Position numbers and translations under genes: made by a program. The notes under the pieces were generated by a model. It searched no databases. It was not told the DNA's origin and saw nothing but the letters and a program-made list of their open reading frames with translations. Below, in pieces: positions 39,549-46,741 of a DNA stretch of 61,727 bases (positions within the stretch are counted from its first letter, which is position 1; every line of letters begins with the position of its first letter). This DNA is from Mycobacterium gordonae (GTDB lineage: Bacteria; Actinomycetota; Actinomycetes; Mycobacteriales; Mycobacteriaceae): NCBI RefSeq assembly GCF_002101675.1, contig NZ_LQOY01000038.1, forward strand, positions 1-61,727. Reading direction: 5' to 3'.

Positions 39549-40694
39549 ATGAACGCCGCGCCCGGGCCGCTGATCACGCGCTATGCCCAGCGTTTCTGCC
39601 GAGTGCACGCCGACAGGCACTCGGTGTCCTCCCCGCTGGGCGCCTGGCTGTTGCTGGCGCTGACCGCCCCATTGGCCAAAGGCTCCGTCCGAAAGGACCT
39701 CGAGGAGGTTCTGGGCGTCGATGTCAGGCGTGCCCGACGGGCACTGGACGAGTTGCTCAGCGATCCGCCGGACGTCATCCGCAGTGCTCTGGCCGTGTGG
39801 GGATTGCCCTCCTGGCCCGGCGAGCTGCCCGCCGCGGTGCAAACGGGACCGGTGCCCGCTCAGGAGCAGGCTGACGCCTGGGCGCGCGATCACACCGACG
39901 GCATGATCGACCGCTTCCCGGTCGACGTTTCGGAGATGACGGCGGTGCTAGCCAGTGCCCTGGCCACCCGTATCGCCTGGGTGCGGCCCTACGACAGCAC
40001 CGACGCCGCAGAGTTGAGATCGCCCTGGAGCTCGCGCGTCGCCCAGGCACTCAGTGGTGCCGGCGGGTATGTCACCGATGCCGCCGGGCTAGGCCCGGTC
40101 GCGGTGCACACCGCCGTCGGAAACGATGTTCTGCAGGTGACGTCCGTCATCGCCCGCGAAGATGCCGGGTCGGAGGCGGTTCTGGCGGCCGCCCACGACC
40201 TCGCGCAGCAACAAGCCACCGGCTCGACGGTGCGGCGTCGAAAGCTCTCCGACCTCCCGTTGGGCGACGGACCGTTCTGGACGATCACCGAGGACCGCCG
40301 ACCGGGTGGGGATCAGGTGCGGGTGGTTATGCCGGCGTGGAAAGCGGCGTCGAATCACGACCTGACGACCGATCCCGGACTGGGGTTTGGCGCAGTGGGA
40401 AGGGCGCTTGCCGACGCATTGCCAGCAGCGCCGGACATACAGGCTCGCCAGTCGGCCGTCGCGCGCTATAACCGGTGGGGTTTCGAGGCGGCCGCTGTCA
40501 CCGCCGTCGCGCTGCGCAGCGCAATGATGCCAACTGGCCTGTCGCGCACCGCAATTGTGCGTTTCGGCCATCCGTATGCCGTCGTTGCCAGCGTCGGCCA
40601 GCGTCGCGCCCGCCGTGACCCGTGGGCGGGGGTGCCCGTGTTCGCCGCCTGGGTCACAGAACCCGCCGACGTCGACACCAGCCCTCCGCGCTAG
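39549..40694 (+). CDS. serpin-like protein
   Basis: This 381-residue protein, about serpin length, matches serpin landmarks in order. SVSSPLGAWLLLALTAP (25-41) corresponds to the helix-B 'SPLSI' region; ASALATRIAWVRPYD (135-149) to the breach 'NAIYFKGxW' strand; VRVVMPAWKAASNHDL (257-272) to 'LPKFKxxxxxDL'; GFEAAAVTAVA (311-321) to the reactive-loop hinge 'EEGTEAAAATA'; and HPYAVVAS to 'RPFLFLI'. No signal peptide is visible. Serpins trap serine or cysteine proteases; the hinge here is alanine-rich as in inhibitory members, but the Glu-Gly-Thr part is altered. The following gene (convergent) is a metalloprotease, which is not a serpin target class. Confidence 0.65.
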   Translation: MNAAPGPLITRYAQRFCRVHADRHSVSSPLGAWLLLALTAPLAKGSVRKDLEEVLGVDVRRARRALDELLSDPPDVIRSALAVWGLPSWPGELPAAVQTGPVPAQEQADAWARDHTDGMIDRFPVDVSEMTAVLASALATRIAWVRPYDSTDAAELRSPWSSRVAQALSGAGGYVTDAAGLGPVAVHTAVGNDVLQVTSVIAREDAGSEAVLAAAHDLAQQQATGSTVRRRKLSDLPLGDGPFWTITEDRRPGGDQVRVVMPAWKAASNHDLTTDPGLGFGAVGRALADALPAAPDIQARQSAVARYNRWGFEAAAVTAVALRSAMMPTGLSRTAIVRFGHPYAVVASVGQRRARRDPWAGVPVFAAWVTEPADVDTSPPR

Positions 40695-40701
40695 CCGGTC
40701 G

Positions 40702-41748
40702 CTACTCGGGTTTCTGCCGCCACTCGCTGATCTTGCGTCCCAGCGAATCGGCTGCAGTCGTTGCAGCCCGGCCGACCCCGTCGACAATCCCGCCCAATCC
40801 GTCGCGAATGCCCTTGATCAGCGGGTCGTCGGACTGGTCGAAACCGTCCTTGTAGTGCCGGGCAGCCTCGCTGAAGTCATCGGCGAACGAGGCGCCGTCA
40901 TCGTCGGTCCGTCGCGGGTAATCCCCGGACAACACCTTGGCATAGCCGCCGGTGTCCACCCACTTGGTCAAAGCGGCGGCCCGCAGGACTGAAAAAGGGT
41001 GTGTCTGCAGCTCAAGATTAAGCAGCTTGAGCACACCGTCGCGCATGTCCCCCGACCTTTCGTACTCCCGCGCCTGAGCGAGGAATGCCTGCGAGTCGAG
41101 TTTGTCCAGTCGGCTCCCGCCGGCGAGCTTCATCTCCACCCGTATTGCGGTGTCCAGGTCCTGGCAGCACAGCAGCCCGGCGCGGTCCCCGGACAGCTCC
41201 GATTTGCGCTGCCATTCCAGCAACGCCGCCACAATGGCGCGCAAAGCCCAGCCGCCGATCGGCATGAATCCGAATGACCCCGCCAACCGCATGAGGTGCA
41301 TCATCATCGTGCGGTAGACCGCGTGCCCGGACAGCGCGTGACCGAGTTCATGCCCCACCACAAAGCGCATCTCCTCGTGGGTCATCAAGTCATACAGACC
41401 GGAGGTGATGACGATGAAGGGCTGGTCCATCCCGATCGTGTAAGCGTTGGCGATCGGTGACTGCGTCACGAAAAGTTCAGGCTTCTCTGGTGCGTCCAGG
41501 ACGTCAGCGCACTCCTGAAGCAGCGCATCGAGGTCGGCGAACTGGCGAGGACCCACCCGCGCGCCACTGGCCAGGTATAACAGGCGATGTTGGCGTTCGC
41601 GCAGCATCCCGGACAGCAACTTCAGGATCTGGTCGAAGCCCTTGAGCCGGCGCAACGCTGACAGGGCAGTCCGGTCGGCGGGATGTTCCCAGGCGCGTGA
41701 GCTGATTTCTGGGAAGACGGCGCGCGTCGCGGCAGGTGTTTGTGACAT
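40702..41748 (-). CDS. M48-family zinc metalloprotease
   Basis: This 348-residue protein has the zinc site HELGH (His133, Glu134, His137) and a downstream Glu184 in KSELSGDRAG. This is the M48 (HtpX/Ste24-like) arrangement. IANAYTIGMDQPFIVITSGL before the site is typical. There are no strong transmembrane helices, in contrast with HtpX, except a hydrophobic stretch near 150-178. The C-terminal 100 residues are hydrophilic with TPR-free helices. It is probably a membrane-associated or cytosolic peptidase for misfolded proteins. GGGGA (minus strand) precedes the ATG at 41748. Confidence 0.87.
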   Translation of the reverse strand: MSQTPAATRAVFPEISSRAWEHPADRTALSALRRLKGFDQILKLLSGMLRERQHRLLYLASGARVGPRQFADLDALLQECADVLDAPEKPELFVTQSPIANAYTIGMDQPFIVITSGLYDLMTHEEMRFVVGHELGHALSGHAVYRTMMMHLMRLAGSFGFMPIGGWALRAIVAALLEWQRKSELSGDRAGLLCCQDLDTAIRVEMKLAGGSRLDKLDSQAFLAQAREYERSGDMRDGVLKLLNLELQTHPFSVLRAAALTKWVDTGGYAKVLSGDYPRRTDDDGASFADDFSEAARHYKDGFDQSDDPLIKGIRDGLGGIVDGVGRAATTAADSLGRKISEWRQKPE

Positions 41749-41891
41749 GGCGGTCCCCTTATTGTCTGTATCAGGATAAGGGGGCGGTGCTCAGAAAAAT
41801 CCGCAGCAAAACAACCGCACGCGATGGCGGTGCGTGCGGATGATTCGCGATCGGATCACTAACCGAATAGAGCGACTAACGTGCGAGAACG

Positions 41892-42098
41892 TTACGCGGG
41901 GGCGTCAGCGGTGGAGTACATCCCGAAGGTGCCGTGACCTGTCGAAACCGAACCGCCCACTGCGGCGGCGCGCTGCCTGGCGATATATGCGGGATGCCGA
42001 CGCATTGCCTCTTGGAGCTGACGTTCCCGCCGGTGCGCTGCCGTCCAGACCGGGTGGGATTGGAGATAAATTACGTTTGCCTCTGATTCATTCGCCAC
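41892..42098 (-). CDS. small hypothetical protein
   Basis: This 68-residue hydrophilic protein has a central basic helix (TAAHRRERQLQEAMRRHPAY) and a Gly/Ser-rich tail. GAGGAG lies nine bases before the GTG at 42098; a TTG at 42107 is also in frame. No family is recognised. The ribosome-binding site and helix-forming composition argue that it is real. It lies 143 bp upstream of the M48 gene on the same strand. Confidence 0.5.
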   Translation of the reverse strand: MANESEANVIYLQSHPVWTAAHRRERQLQEAMRRHPAYIARQRAAAVGGSVSTGHGTFGMYSTADAPA

Positions 42099-42245
42099 GA
42101 TTGTCAACTCCTCTCCGACTTACTGCGCAAAGCCACAACCATGCGGTTTGTAGCTGTGTTACTCAGGATGCCCAGCAAAGCTGTGACCTAACCGTGTCCC
42201 TAGATGAGAATTTGCCGTGAATTCGAAACCTGACGATGACCTGCG

Positions 42246-43112
42246 TCACATAGCGCGCGCACCGCCGCACCGGGCCAGCAGCGCAACCGCGCTCCAGGGT
42301 CGGCGGCCGGGGCGGCGAGGGTCGGGCTGCGGTAGCCAGGCGGTTGCGCGCATCAACATCGGCAAGCGGTGGAAACGGCGCGCGGCCGAAAACAGCGATT
42401 CGGAGTGCACCACGCGCCAGCCAAGTTTTTCGAAGTGCGCCAAGCCGTTCTCCGGAGCGAACTTGAATGGAGCGTTCTGCAACAATCCGGCCATCTTCCG
42501 GTTCATCATCTGCTTGAGGCCCGGTCCCGCGAGATCCAGCATCCACCAAGAAACTTCGCGCCTTTCGAGCGCGGCGGAAAGCGCGTCGACGTCAGCCTCG
42601 TCGAGATACATCAACAGTCCTTCGGTGAGCACCAGCGCTTTGGTGGCACCATCGAGTGCTTCGTCGAAGAATCTGTCGCGCGCCGTCGGGTCGGCGAGGT
42701 CGACGGCGGTCCGCGTCAGCCGGCAGCGAGGTTCCTGGCCGACCAGCAGCTGCGTCTTCTCCTCGACCAGTGCCGGAAGGTCGGCCTCCACCCAGGTGAG
42801 CTCAGCCGGAAGCGGCAGGCGGTAGGGGCGGGTATCCAGCCCGGCTGCCAGATTCAGCACCCGGTCGCAGCCGTCGGCGATCGCTTGCAGAATCGCGTCG
42901 TCGATGATTTTCGTGCGCGCGACCAGCCACCAGCCGTTGCGCGTCGACCGTGGGACGCGGGCGACGATCGCCTGGCCCTGCTCGCCGGCGAGCCGCTCGG
43001 CAAGGAAGTCGTTGAACAGCGCGTCCGGGCGCGCGGACTCGGTCGCCCGATGCAACGCCGTCCATCGTGCGGTGTCGGAGACATGTGTGATGACGTGGTC
43101 AGTGCCTGCCAT
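42246..43112 (-). CDS. class I SAM-dependent methyltransferase (TIGR00027/LCMT-like)
   Basis: This 288-residue methyltransferase is of the same superfamily as the gene at 4647 but from another branch. DTARWTALHRATESARPDALFND, LNLAAGLDTRPYRLPLP (SAM motif I), TWVEADLP, LVLTEGLLMYLDEADV and WWMLDLAG are diagnostic. ATG at 43112 fits: upstream is TATAAC with six intervening bases, which suggests a leaderless message. It is divergent from the MDR oxidoreductase. The substrate is unknown. Confidence 0.87.
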   Translation of the reverse strand: MAGTDHVITHVSDTARWTALHRATESARPDALFNDFLAERLAGEQGQAIVARVPRSTRNGWWLVARTKIIDDAILQAIADGCDRVLNLAAGLDTRPYRLPLPAELTWVEADLPALVEEKTQLLVGQEPRCRLTRTAVDLADPTARDRFFDEALDGATKALVLTEGLLMYLDEADVDALSAALERREVSWWMLDLAGPGLKQMMNRKMAGLLQNAPFKFAPENGLAHFEKLGWRVVHSESLFSAARRFHRLPMLMRATAWLPQPDPRRPGRRPWSAVALLARCGGARAM

Positions 43113-43178
43113 ACGAGCGTTATAGCACCGGGTACCGACAGGCCCGGTTCGCTCATATCGCGCCCCTTCGAGGTCGGG

Positions 43179-43184
43179 TACGGT
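43179..43184 (+). promoter_or_regulatory. -10 box for the leaderless MDR oxidoreductase gene
   Basis: TACGGT is followed by six bases and ATG at 43191. The 12-bp string CGGTTCGCTCAT occurs here (43181-43192) and again at 43145-43156, 36 bp upstream, as a direct repeat of unknown meaning. Confidence 0.4.
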
Positions 43185-43190
43185 TCGCTC

Positions 43191-44201
43191 ATGGCTGACC
43201 AAAACCGTCGCTTTCTCCTGCGTGAACGTCCGACCGGGCGCATCGGGCCCACGACCTTCGAACTCAGTGCGGAGCCGATCCCCCAGATCGGTGACGGTGA
43301 AGCACTCGTGCGCGTGAACTGGATATCGCTGGACCCGACCAACCGGATGTGGATCACCGACGTGCCGACCTACCTCCCGCCGGTGGGGATCGGCGAGGTG
43401 ATGCGGGCAGGCGGTATCGGTGAGGTCATCGAATCGAAGAACCCGAATTACCCAGTGGGTCAGATCGTGCAGGGCCTGCTCGGCTGGCAGGAATACGTGG
43501 TGGCGTCCGACCAGAACCCGGTGATGCCGGTCCAGGTCGCCGAGGGCGTCTCGCCCAGTGCCTACATGGGTGCGCTCGGCATGACTGGGCTGACTGCCTG
43601 GATCGGCATCCGCGACATCGCAAAGCCGAAGCCCGGCGAGACGGTGGTGGTCTCGGCCGCGGCCGGTGCGGTCGGTTCGGTGGCCGGTCAGCTGGCCAAG
43701 GCGGACGGCGCGCGCGTCGTCGGCATCGCCGGTGGCCCCGAGAAGTGTGCCCTGCTGACCGAGCAACTCGGGTTCGACGTTGCCGTCGACCACAAGGCCG
43801 ACGACTGGTACGCCCAACTGGTCGCGGCCACCCCCGACGGCATCGACGTCGACTTCGAGAACGTCGGCGGGCAGATCATGGACGCGATCTTCGCCCGGCT
43901 GAACATCAACGCGCGCGTTGCGTTGTGCGGTTTGATCTCCGGCTACAACGAGGCCGACCCGCCGCCTGGGCCGCGGGCGTTCGGCAACCTGCTCATCCAG
44001 CGCGCCACGGTGCAGGGGTTCATCGTGCTGGACCACTTCGGTCGGGCTCCGGAGGCGATCGGCGAGATCGCCGGGTTGATCGGGGAGGGCAAGCTCAAGC
44101 CGCTGGAGACGGTGGTCGAGGGCTTCGAGCAGCTGCCGACCGCCATCAACATGCTGTTTGACGGAAAGAACGTCGGCAAGTTGATGGTGAAGATCACCTA
44201 G
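43191..44201 (+). CDS. NADP-dependent MDR-family oxidoreductase
   Basis: This 336-residue zinc-free medium-chain reductase is of the leukotriene B4 12-hydroxydehydrogenase / curcumin reductase type. RFLLRERPTGRIGPTTF opens the protein, MGALGMTGLTAWIGI precedes the nucleotide-binding VVVSAAAGAVGSVAGQLAK, and DVDFENVGGQIMDAI and PLETVVEGFEQLPTAI follow. Such enzymes reduce alpha,beta-unsaturated ketones with NADPH. It ends 4 bp inside the convergent TetR gene. Its substrate and regulation are unknown; the neighbouring TetR is a candidate regulator. Confidence 0.92.
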   Translation: MADQNRRFLLRERPTGRIGPTTFELSAEPIPQIGDGEALVRVNWISLDPTNRMWITDVPTYLPPVGIGEVMRAGGIGEVIESKNPNYPVGQIVQGLLGWQEYVVASDQNPVMPVQVAEGVSPSAYMGALGMTGLTAWIGIRDIAKPKPGETVVVSAAAGAVGSVAGQLAKADGARVVGIAGGPEKCALLTEQLGFDVAVDHKADDWYAQLVAATPDGIDVDFENVGGQIMDAIFARLNINARVALCGLISGYNEADPPPGPRAFGNLLIQRATVQGFIVLDHFGRAPEAIGEIAGLIGEGKLKPLETVVEGFEQLPTAINMLFDGKNVGKLMVKIT

Positions 44202-44809
44202 GCGCGATCTCCGCCCGGCGGGCTCAGATAGCCCTCGATGAGATCGTGCAGCGCCGGGGCCAGATCGGAGACGGTCGAGCCGTGCAGCTTGGCCAGCAGG
44301 ATCAGCCCCTGGTAGTGCGCGAACAGGGCATGGGCCAGCCGGTCCGGGTCGACGCCGGCACGCAGCGTCCCGTCTTGGGCGGCGTCGCGACAGATGGCCG
44401 CGAGCTCGCTCTCCAGCGCGGCCAGCCGGCTGGCGAGGTGACTGCGAACTGCTTCATCCGTGGTGGACAGCTCGGCGGCCAGATTGCCGAACGGGCAACC
44501 CACGAGGCGTCCGAACTGACGCTGCAGCCCGGACTGGATCGCGGCGATGGCGTCCGGGATCGCCGAGAGCCGCTCGGCGGGGGTAGTCCCCGGGGTGTTG
44601 GCCAGTCGCGCCTGAAATACCGCCAGGTGCAGGTCGACAACCGCTTTCGCCAGTTCGGCTTTCGATGAGAAGTAGTGGTAGAAGCTGCCCTTGCGGACGT
44701 CGGCCACCGCGCACAGTTCCTCGACACCCACGTCGTGGTAACTCCGCTCGAGGAACAGGCGGGCCGCCGTCGAGACGATGCGTTCGCGAGCGTCCGAGGT
44801 GCGCGGCAT
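44198..44809 (-). CDS. TetR-family transcriptional regulator
   Basis: This 203-residue regulator has an N-terminal helix-turn-helix (ERIVSTAARLFLERSYHDVGVEEL, then VRKGSFYHYFSSKAELAKAV) and an all-helical ligand domain of the TetR_C_11-like class (PFGNLAAELS). It reads divergently from the haloalkane dehalogenase. ATG at 44809 lies seven bases after TAGAAT, so translation is probably leaderless. The operator TTGACTGGTCGGTCAA covers both promoters, so it probably represses itself and the dehalogenase. Confidence 0.92.
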   Translation of the reverse strand: MPRTSDARERIVSTAARLFLERSYHDVGVEELCAVADVRKGSFYHYFSSKAELAKAVVDLHLAVFQARLANTPGTTPAERLSAIPDAIAAIQSGLQRQFGRLVGCPFGNLAAELSTTDEAVRSHLASRLAALESELAAICRDAAQDGTLRAGVDPDRLAHALFAHYQGLILLAKLHGSTVSDLAPALHDLIEGYLSPPGGDRA

Positions 44810-44816
44810 ACGGTCG

Positions 44817-44860
44817 ATTCTAAACGATAGTTGACTGGTCGGTCAAAAATAATCTACGTT
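44817..44860. promoter_or_regulatory. overlapping divergent promoters with a TetR operator
   Basis: The dyad TTGACTGGTCGGTCAA (44831-44846) has arms TTGAC/GTCAA. On the minus strand TTGACC and TAGAAT (44817-44822) with an 18-bp spacer serve the TetR gene. On the plus strand TTGACT and TACGTT (44855-44860), also 18 bp apart, can serve the dehalogenase. Repressor binding would block both. Confidence 0.7.
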
Positions 44861-44894
44861 GGGACGGTCCCACGAATGATTGGAGATCGCGCCG

Positions 44895-45803
44895 ATGAGT
44901 CCGACGACCCCGGAGGTTTTCCGCACTCCCGATGCTCGCTTTACCGACCTGCCCGGATACGGCTTCGCGCCCAACTATTCGGAGGTCGACGGATTGCGGA
45001 TGCACTACCTCGACGAGGGCCCGCGCGACGGTACCCCGGTGGTGTGTTTTCACGGCGAACCCAGCTGGGCCTATCTCTATCGCAAGATGCTGCCGCCACT
45101 CGCTGCGGCCGGCCTTCGGGTGATCGTGCCCGATTTCGTAGGTTTCGGCCGCTCCGACAAGCCGACCGACCGACGGTGGTACACCTTCGATCGGCACAGC
45201 GAATTGATCGGTGCGGTCCTGAACGGCCTCGACCTCAACGGCGCGACCGTCGTCGTCCAGGACTGGGGCGGCCCGATCGGTCTGCGGTGGGCCACGGAGA
45301 ACGCCGACCGGGTCGACGCACTGATGATCATGAACACCGGATTGTTCACCGGGCACGTGTCCAAGGGCTTCATGGCGTGGCGCAACTTCGCCGAGAAGAA
45401 CCCGGATCTGCCCGTCGGTTTCGTCATACAGAGCGCCACCACGACCCCACTGTCCGATGATGTCGTCGCCGCTTACGAGGCGCCCTTCCCCACCGTCGAG
45501 TCGAAGGCCGGTGCCGCGCAGTTTCCGCTGCTTGTTCCGATCACCGAGGACGCACCGGGGGTTGACCGGATGAGAGCGATCGGCGCTGAACTCGCCCACT
45601 GGAATAAGCCTGCGCTAGTTGCCTTTTCGGACTCGGACCCGGTATTCCCCTACCCCAAGGCGGGCCAGTTGTTCTGCGATCTGATTCCCACCGCGGGTGA
45701 GCAGGTGCGCATCGAGGGCGCGGCACACTTCGTGCAGGAGGACCGTGGTGAGCAACTCGCGGACGTGCTGCTTTCGCGGCTGGTGGTACGCCCCGGTGCC
45801 TAA
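44895..45803 (+). CDS. haloalkane dehalogenase family protein
   Basis: This 302-residue alpha/beta hydrolase has the dehalogenase layout: HGEPSWAYLYRKM (53-65) for the oxyanion hole, nucleophile Asp123 with the halide-binding Trp124 in VVQDWGGPIGLR, an acid in FSDSDPVF and His in AAHFVQEDRGE. The pattern matches haloalkane dehalogenases such as mycobacterial DhmA/Rv2296. It would release halide from haloalkanes; mycobacterial natural substrates are unknown. ATG at 44895 follows GGAGA. It is controlled by the divergent TetR. Confidence 0.88.
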   Translation: MSPTTPEVFRTPDARFTDLPGYGFAPNYSEVDGLRMHYLDEGPRDGTPVVCFHGEPSWAYLYRKMLPPLAAAGLRVIVPDFVGFGRSDKPTDRRWYTFDRHSELIGAVLNGLDLNGATVVVQDWGGPIGLRWATENADRVDALMIMNTGLFTGHVSKGFMAWRNFAEKNPDLPVGFVIQSATTTPLSDDVVAAYEAPFPTVESKAGAAQFPLLVPITEDAPGVDRMRAIGAELAHWNKPALVAFSDSDPVFPYPKAGQLFCDLIPTAGEQVRIEGAAHFVQEDRGEQLADVLLSRLVVRPGA

Positions 45804-46168
45804 TGCGGTGCGACGACGAGGACCTTGGAGAAGTCGTGCGGATCGACGCGTACCGGCACCTGTGCGTCAATCGTGATGTGCGGAACCGTCGAGAGTTCCA
45901 GGGCGACGCGGCGGGTGGCGCGGTAGGGGTCGTTGTCAGGCAGCCGAACATCTAGTTCGAGTTCGTGCCAACGGCCCAGCGAGGTGGTCGCGACGTTCTC
46001 GCGGATGCCCACAATCGTGGCGACGCCCGCTATCCCATCGCGCAGCAACCGCTCCCGCTCGGCGTTGAGTGTGGTGAGCTCGGCGAGCGTGTCGGCGGCC
46101 TGCCGCTTGTCGGCCCGCGTGACCCGCTCCCCCGCCCCGGCGTTTCTTGCTCGTTCGAACCAACCCAC
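45800..46168 (-). CDS. conserved hypothetical protein
   Basis: This 122-residue protein has an N-terminal helical segment (AGERVTRADKRQAADTLAEL, then LNAERERLLRDGI) and a C-terminal beta-rich part (GVATIVGIRENVATTSLG, ELELDVRLPD, VPVRVDPHDFSKVLVVAP). I do not recognise a named family. GTG at 46168 follows TACGCT by six bases. It overlaps the convergent dehalogenase by four bases. Confidence 0.7.
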   Translation of the reverse strand: MGWFERARNAGAGERVTRADKRQAADTLAELTTLNAERERLLRDGIAGVATIVGIRENVATTSLGRWHELELDVRLPDNDPYRATRRVALELSTVPHITIDAQVPVRVDPHDFSKVLVVAPH

Positions 46169-46174
46169 CAGGTC

Positions 46175-46180
46175 AGCGTA
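46175..46180 (-). promoter_or_regulatory. -10 box for the leaderless gene ending at 45800
   Basis: Minus-strand TACGCT, six bases, then GTG at 46168. Inferred from spacing. Confidence 0.35.
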
Positions 46181-46315
46181 CGGTCACGGCGCGAAGACGT
46201 CGACAGCGTGTCGGAGAACGAGTCGTCGACAGTGAAATGGTTTGCGCCGGTTGCATTTTGGTGTCAGCGAGCGGGCACCGGCGTGCCGGTAGTGCGAATT
46301 GGTGGACTGATCAAC

Positions 46316-46321
46316 TACCGT
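46316..46321 (+). promoter_or_regulatory. -10 box for the leaderless EF-Tu domain-II-like gene
   Basis: TACCGT is followed by six bases and ATG at 46328. It fixes the start of a gene whose open frame extends further upstream. Confidence 0.45.
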
Positions 46322-46327
46322 GCCCTC

Positions 46328-46597
46328 ATGTTTCGTATGACCGTTCAGGATGTGTTCTCGATCAAAGGGCGTGGCACAGTCGCGACCGGCCGAGTCGAGT
46401 ACGGGCAGCTGAGTGTTGGTGATCAAGTGCGGATCAACGACGGCCCCCCGGTTCGGGTCGATGCGATCGAGGCTTTCCGCAAGAAGCTGGATACGGCCGC
46501 TACGGGTGACAACATCGGAATCCTGTTTCGCAAACTCGACAAGAGTGAGGTGGCCGCGGGCGACGTCCTCACCTCGGGCGGCGTCTATCTCGCGTAG
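46328..46597 (+). CDS. stand-alone EF-Tu domain-II-like protein
   Basis: This 89-residue protein corresponds to domain II of translational GTPases: VQDVFSIKGRGTVATGRVEYGQ, then LSVGDQVRI, a shortened VDAIEAFRKKLDTA and GDNIGILFRKLDKSEVAAGDVL. EF-Tu has equivalent stretches (FSIxGRGTVVTGRxE, GDNxGxLLRG, RGxVL). There is no GTPase domain before or after. The beta-barrel could bind aminoacyl ends, guanine-nucleotide factors or other ligands; function is unknown. ATG at 46328 is set by a leaderless promoter. The open frame upstream (from 45965) is antisense to another gene and not coding. Confidence 0.78.
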   Translation: MFRMTVQDVFSIKGRGTVATGRVEYGQLSVGDQVRINDGPPVRVDAIEAFRKKLDTAATGDNIGILFRKLDKSEVAAGDVLTSGGVYLA

Positions 46598-46741
46598 CGC
46601 GAATGCTGCACCGCTGCAACGGTATTGCGCACAACTGAGTTGCCGGCTGTTGACTGGTCCCACGGTGGTCGACGTCTTTCGTGCGAAAGTACCGGCAGCG
46701 CTGGGACGCTGCCCCTAATGTCATGACCATGGGGCCTCCCG

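Noticed and set aside
43145..43192. 12-bp direct repeat CGGTTCGCTCAT before the MDR oxidoreductase gene
   Set aside because: The second copy is simply the -10/start region and the first has no clear role; two short copies are not enough to call an operator.
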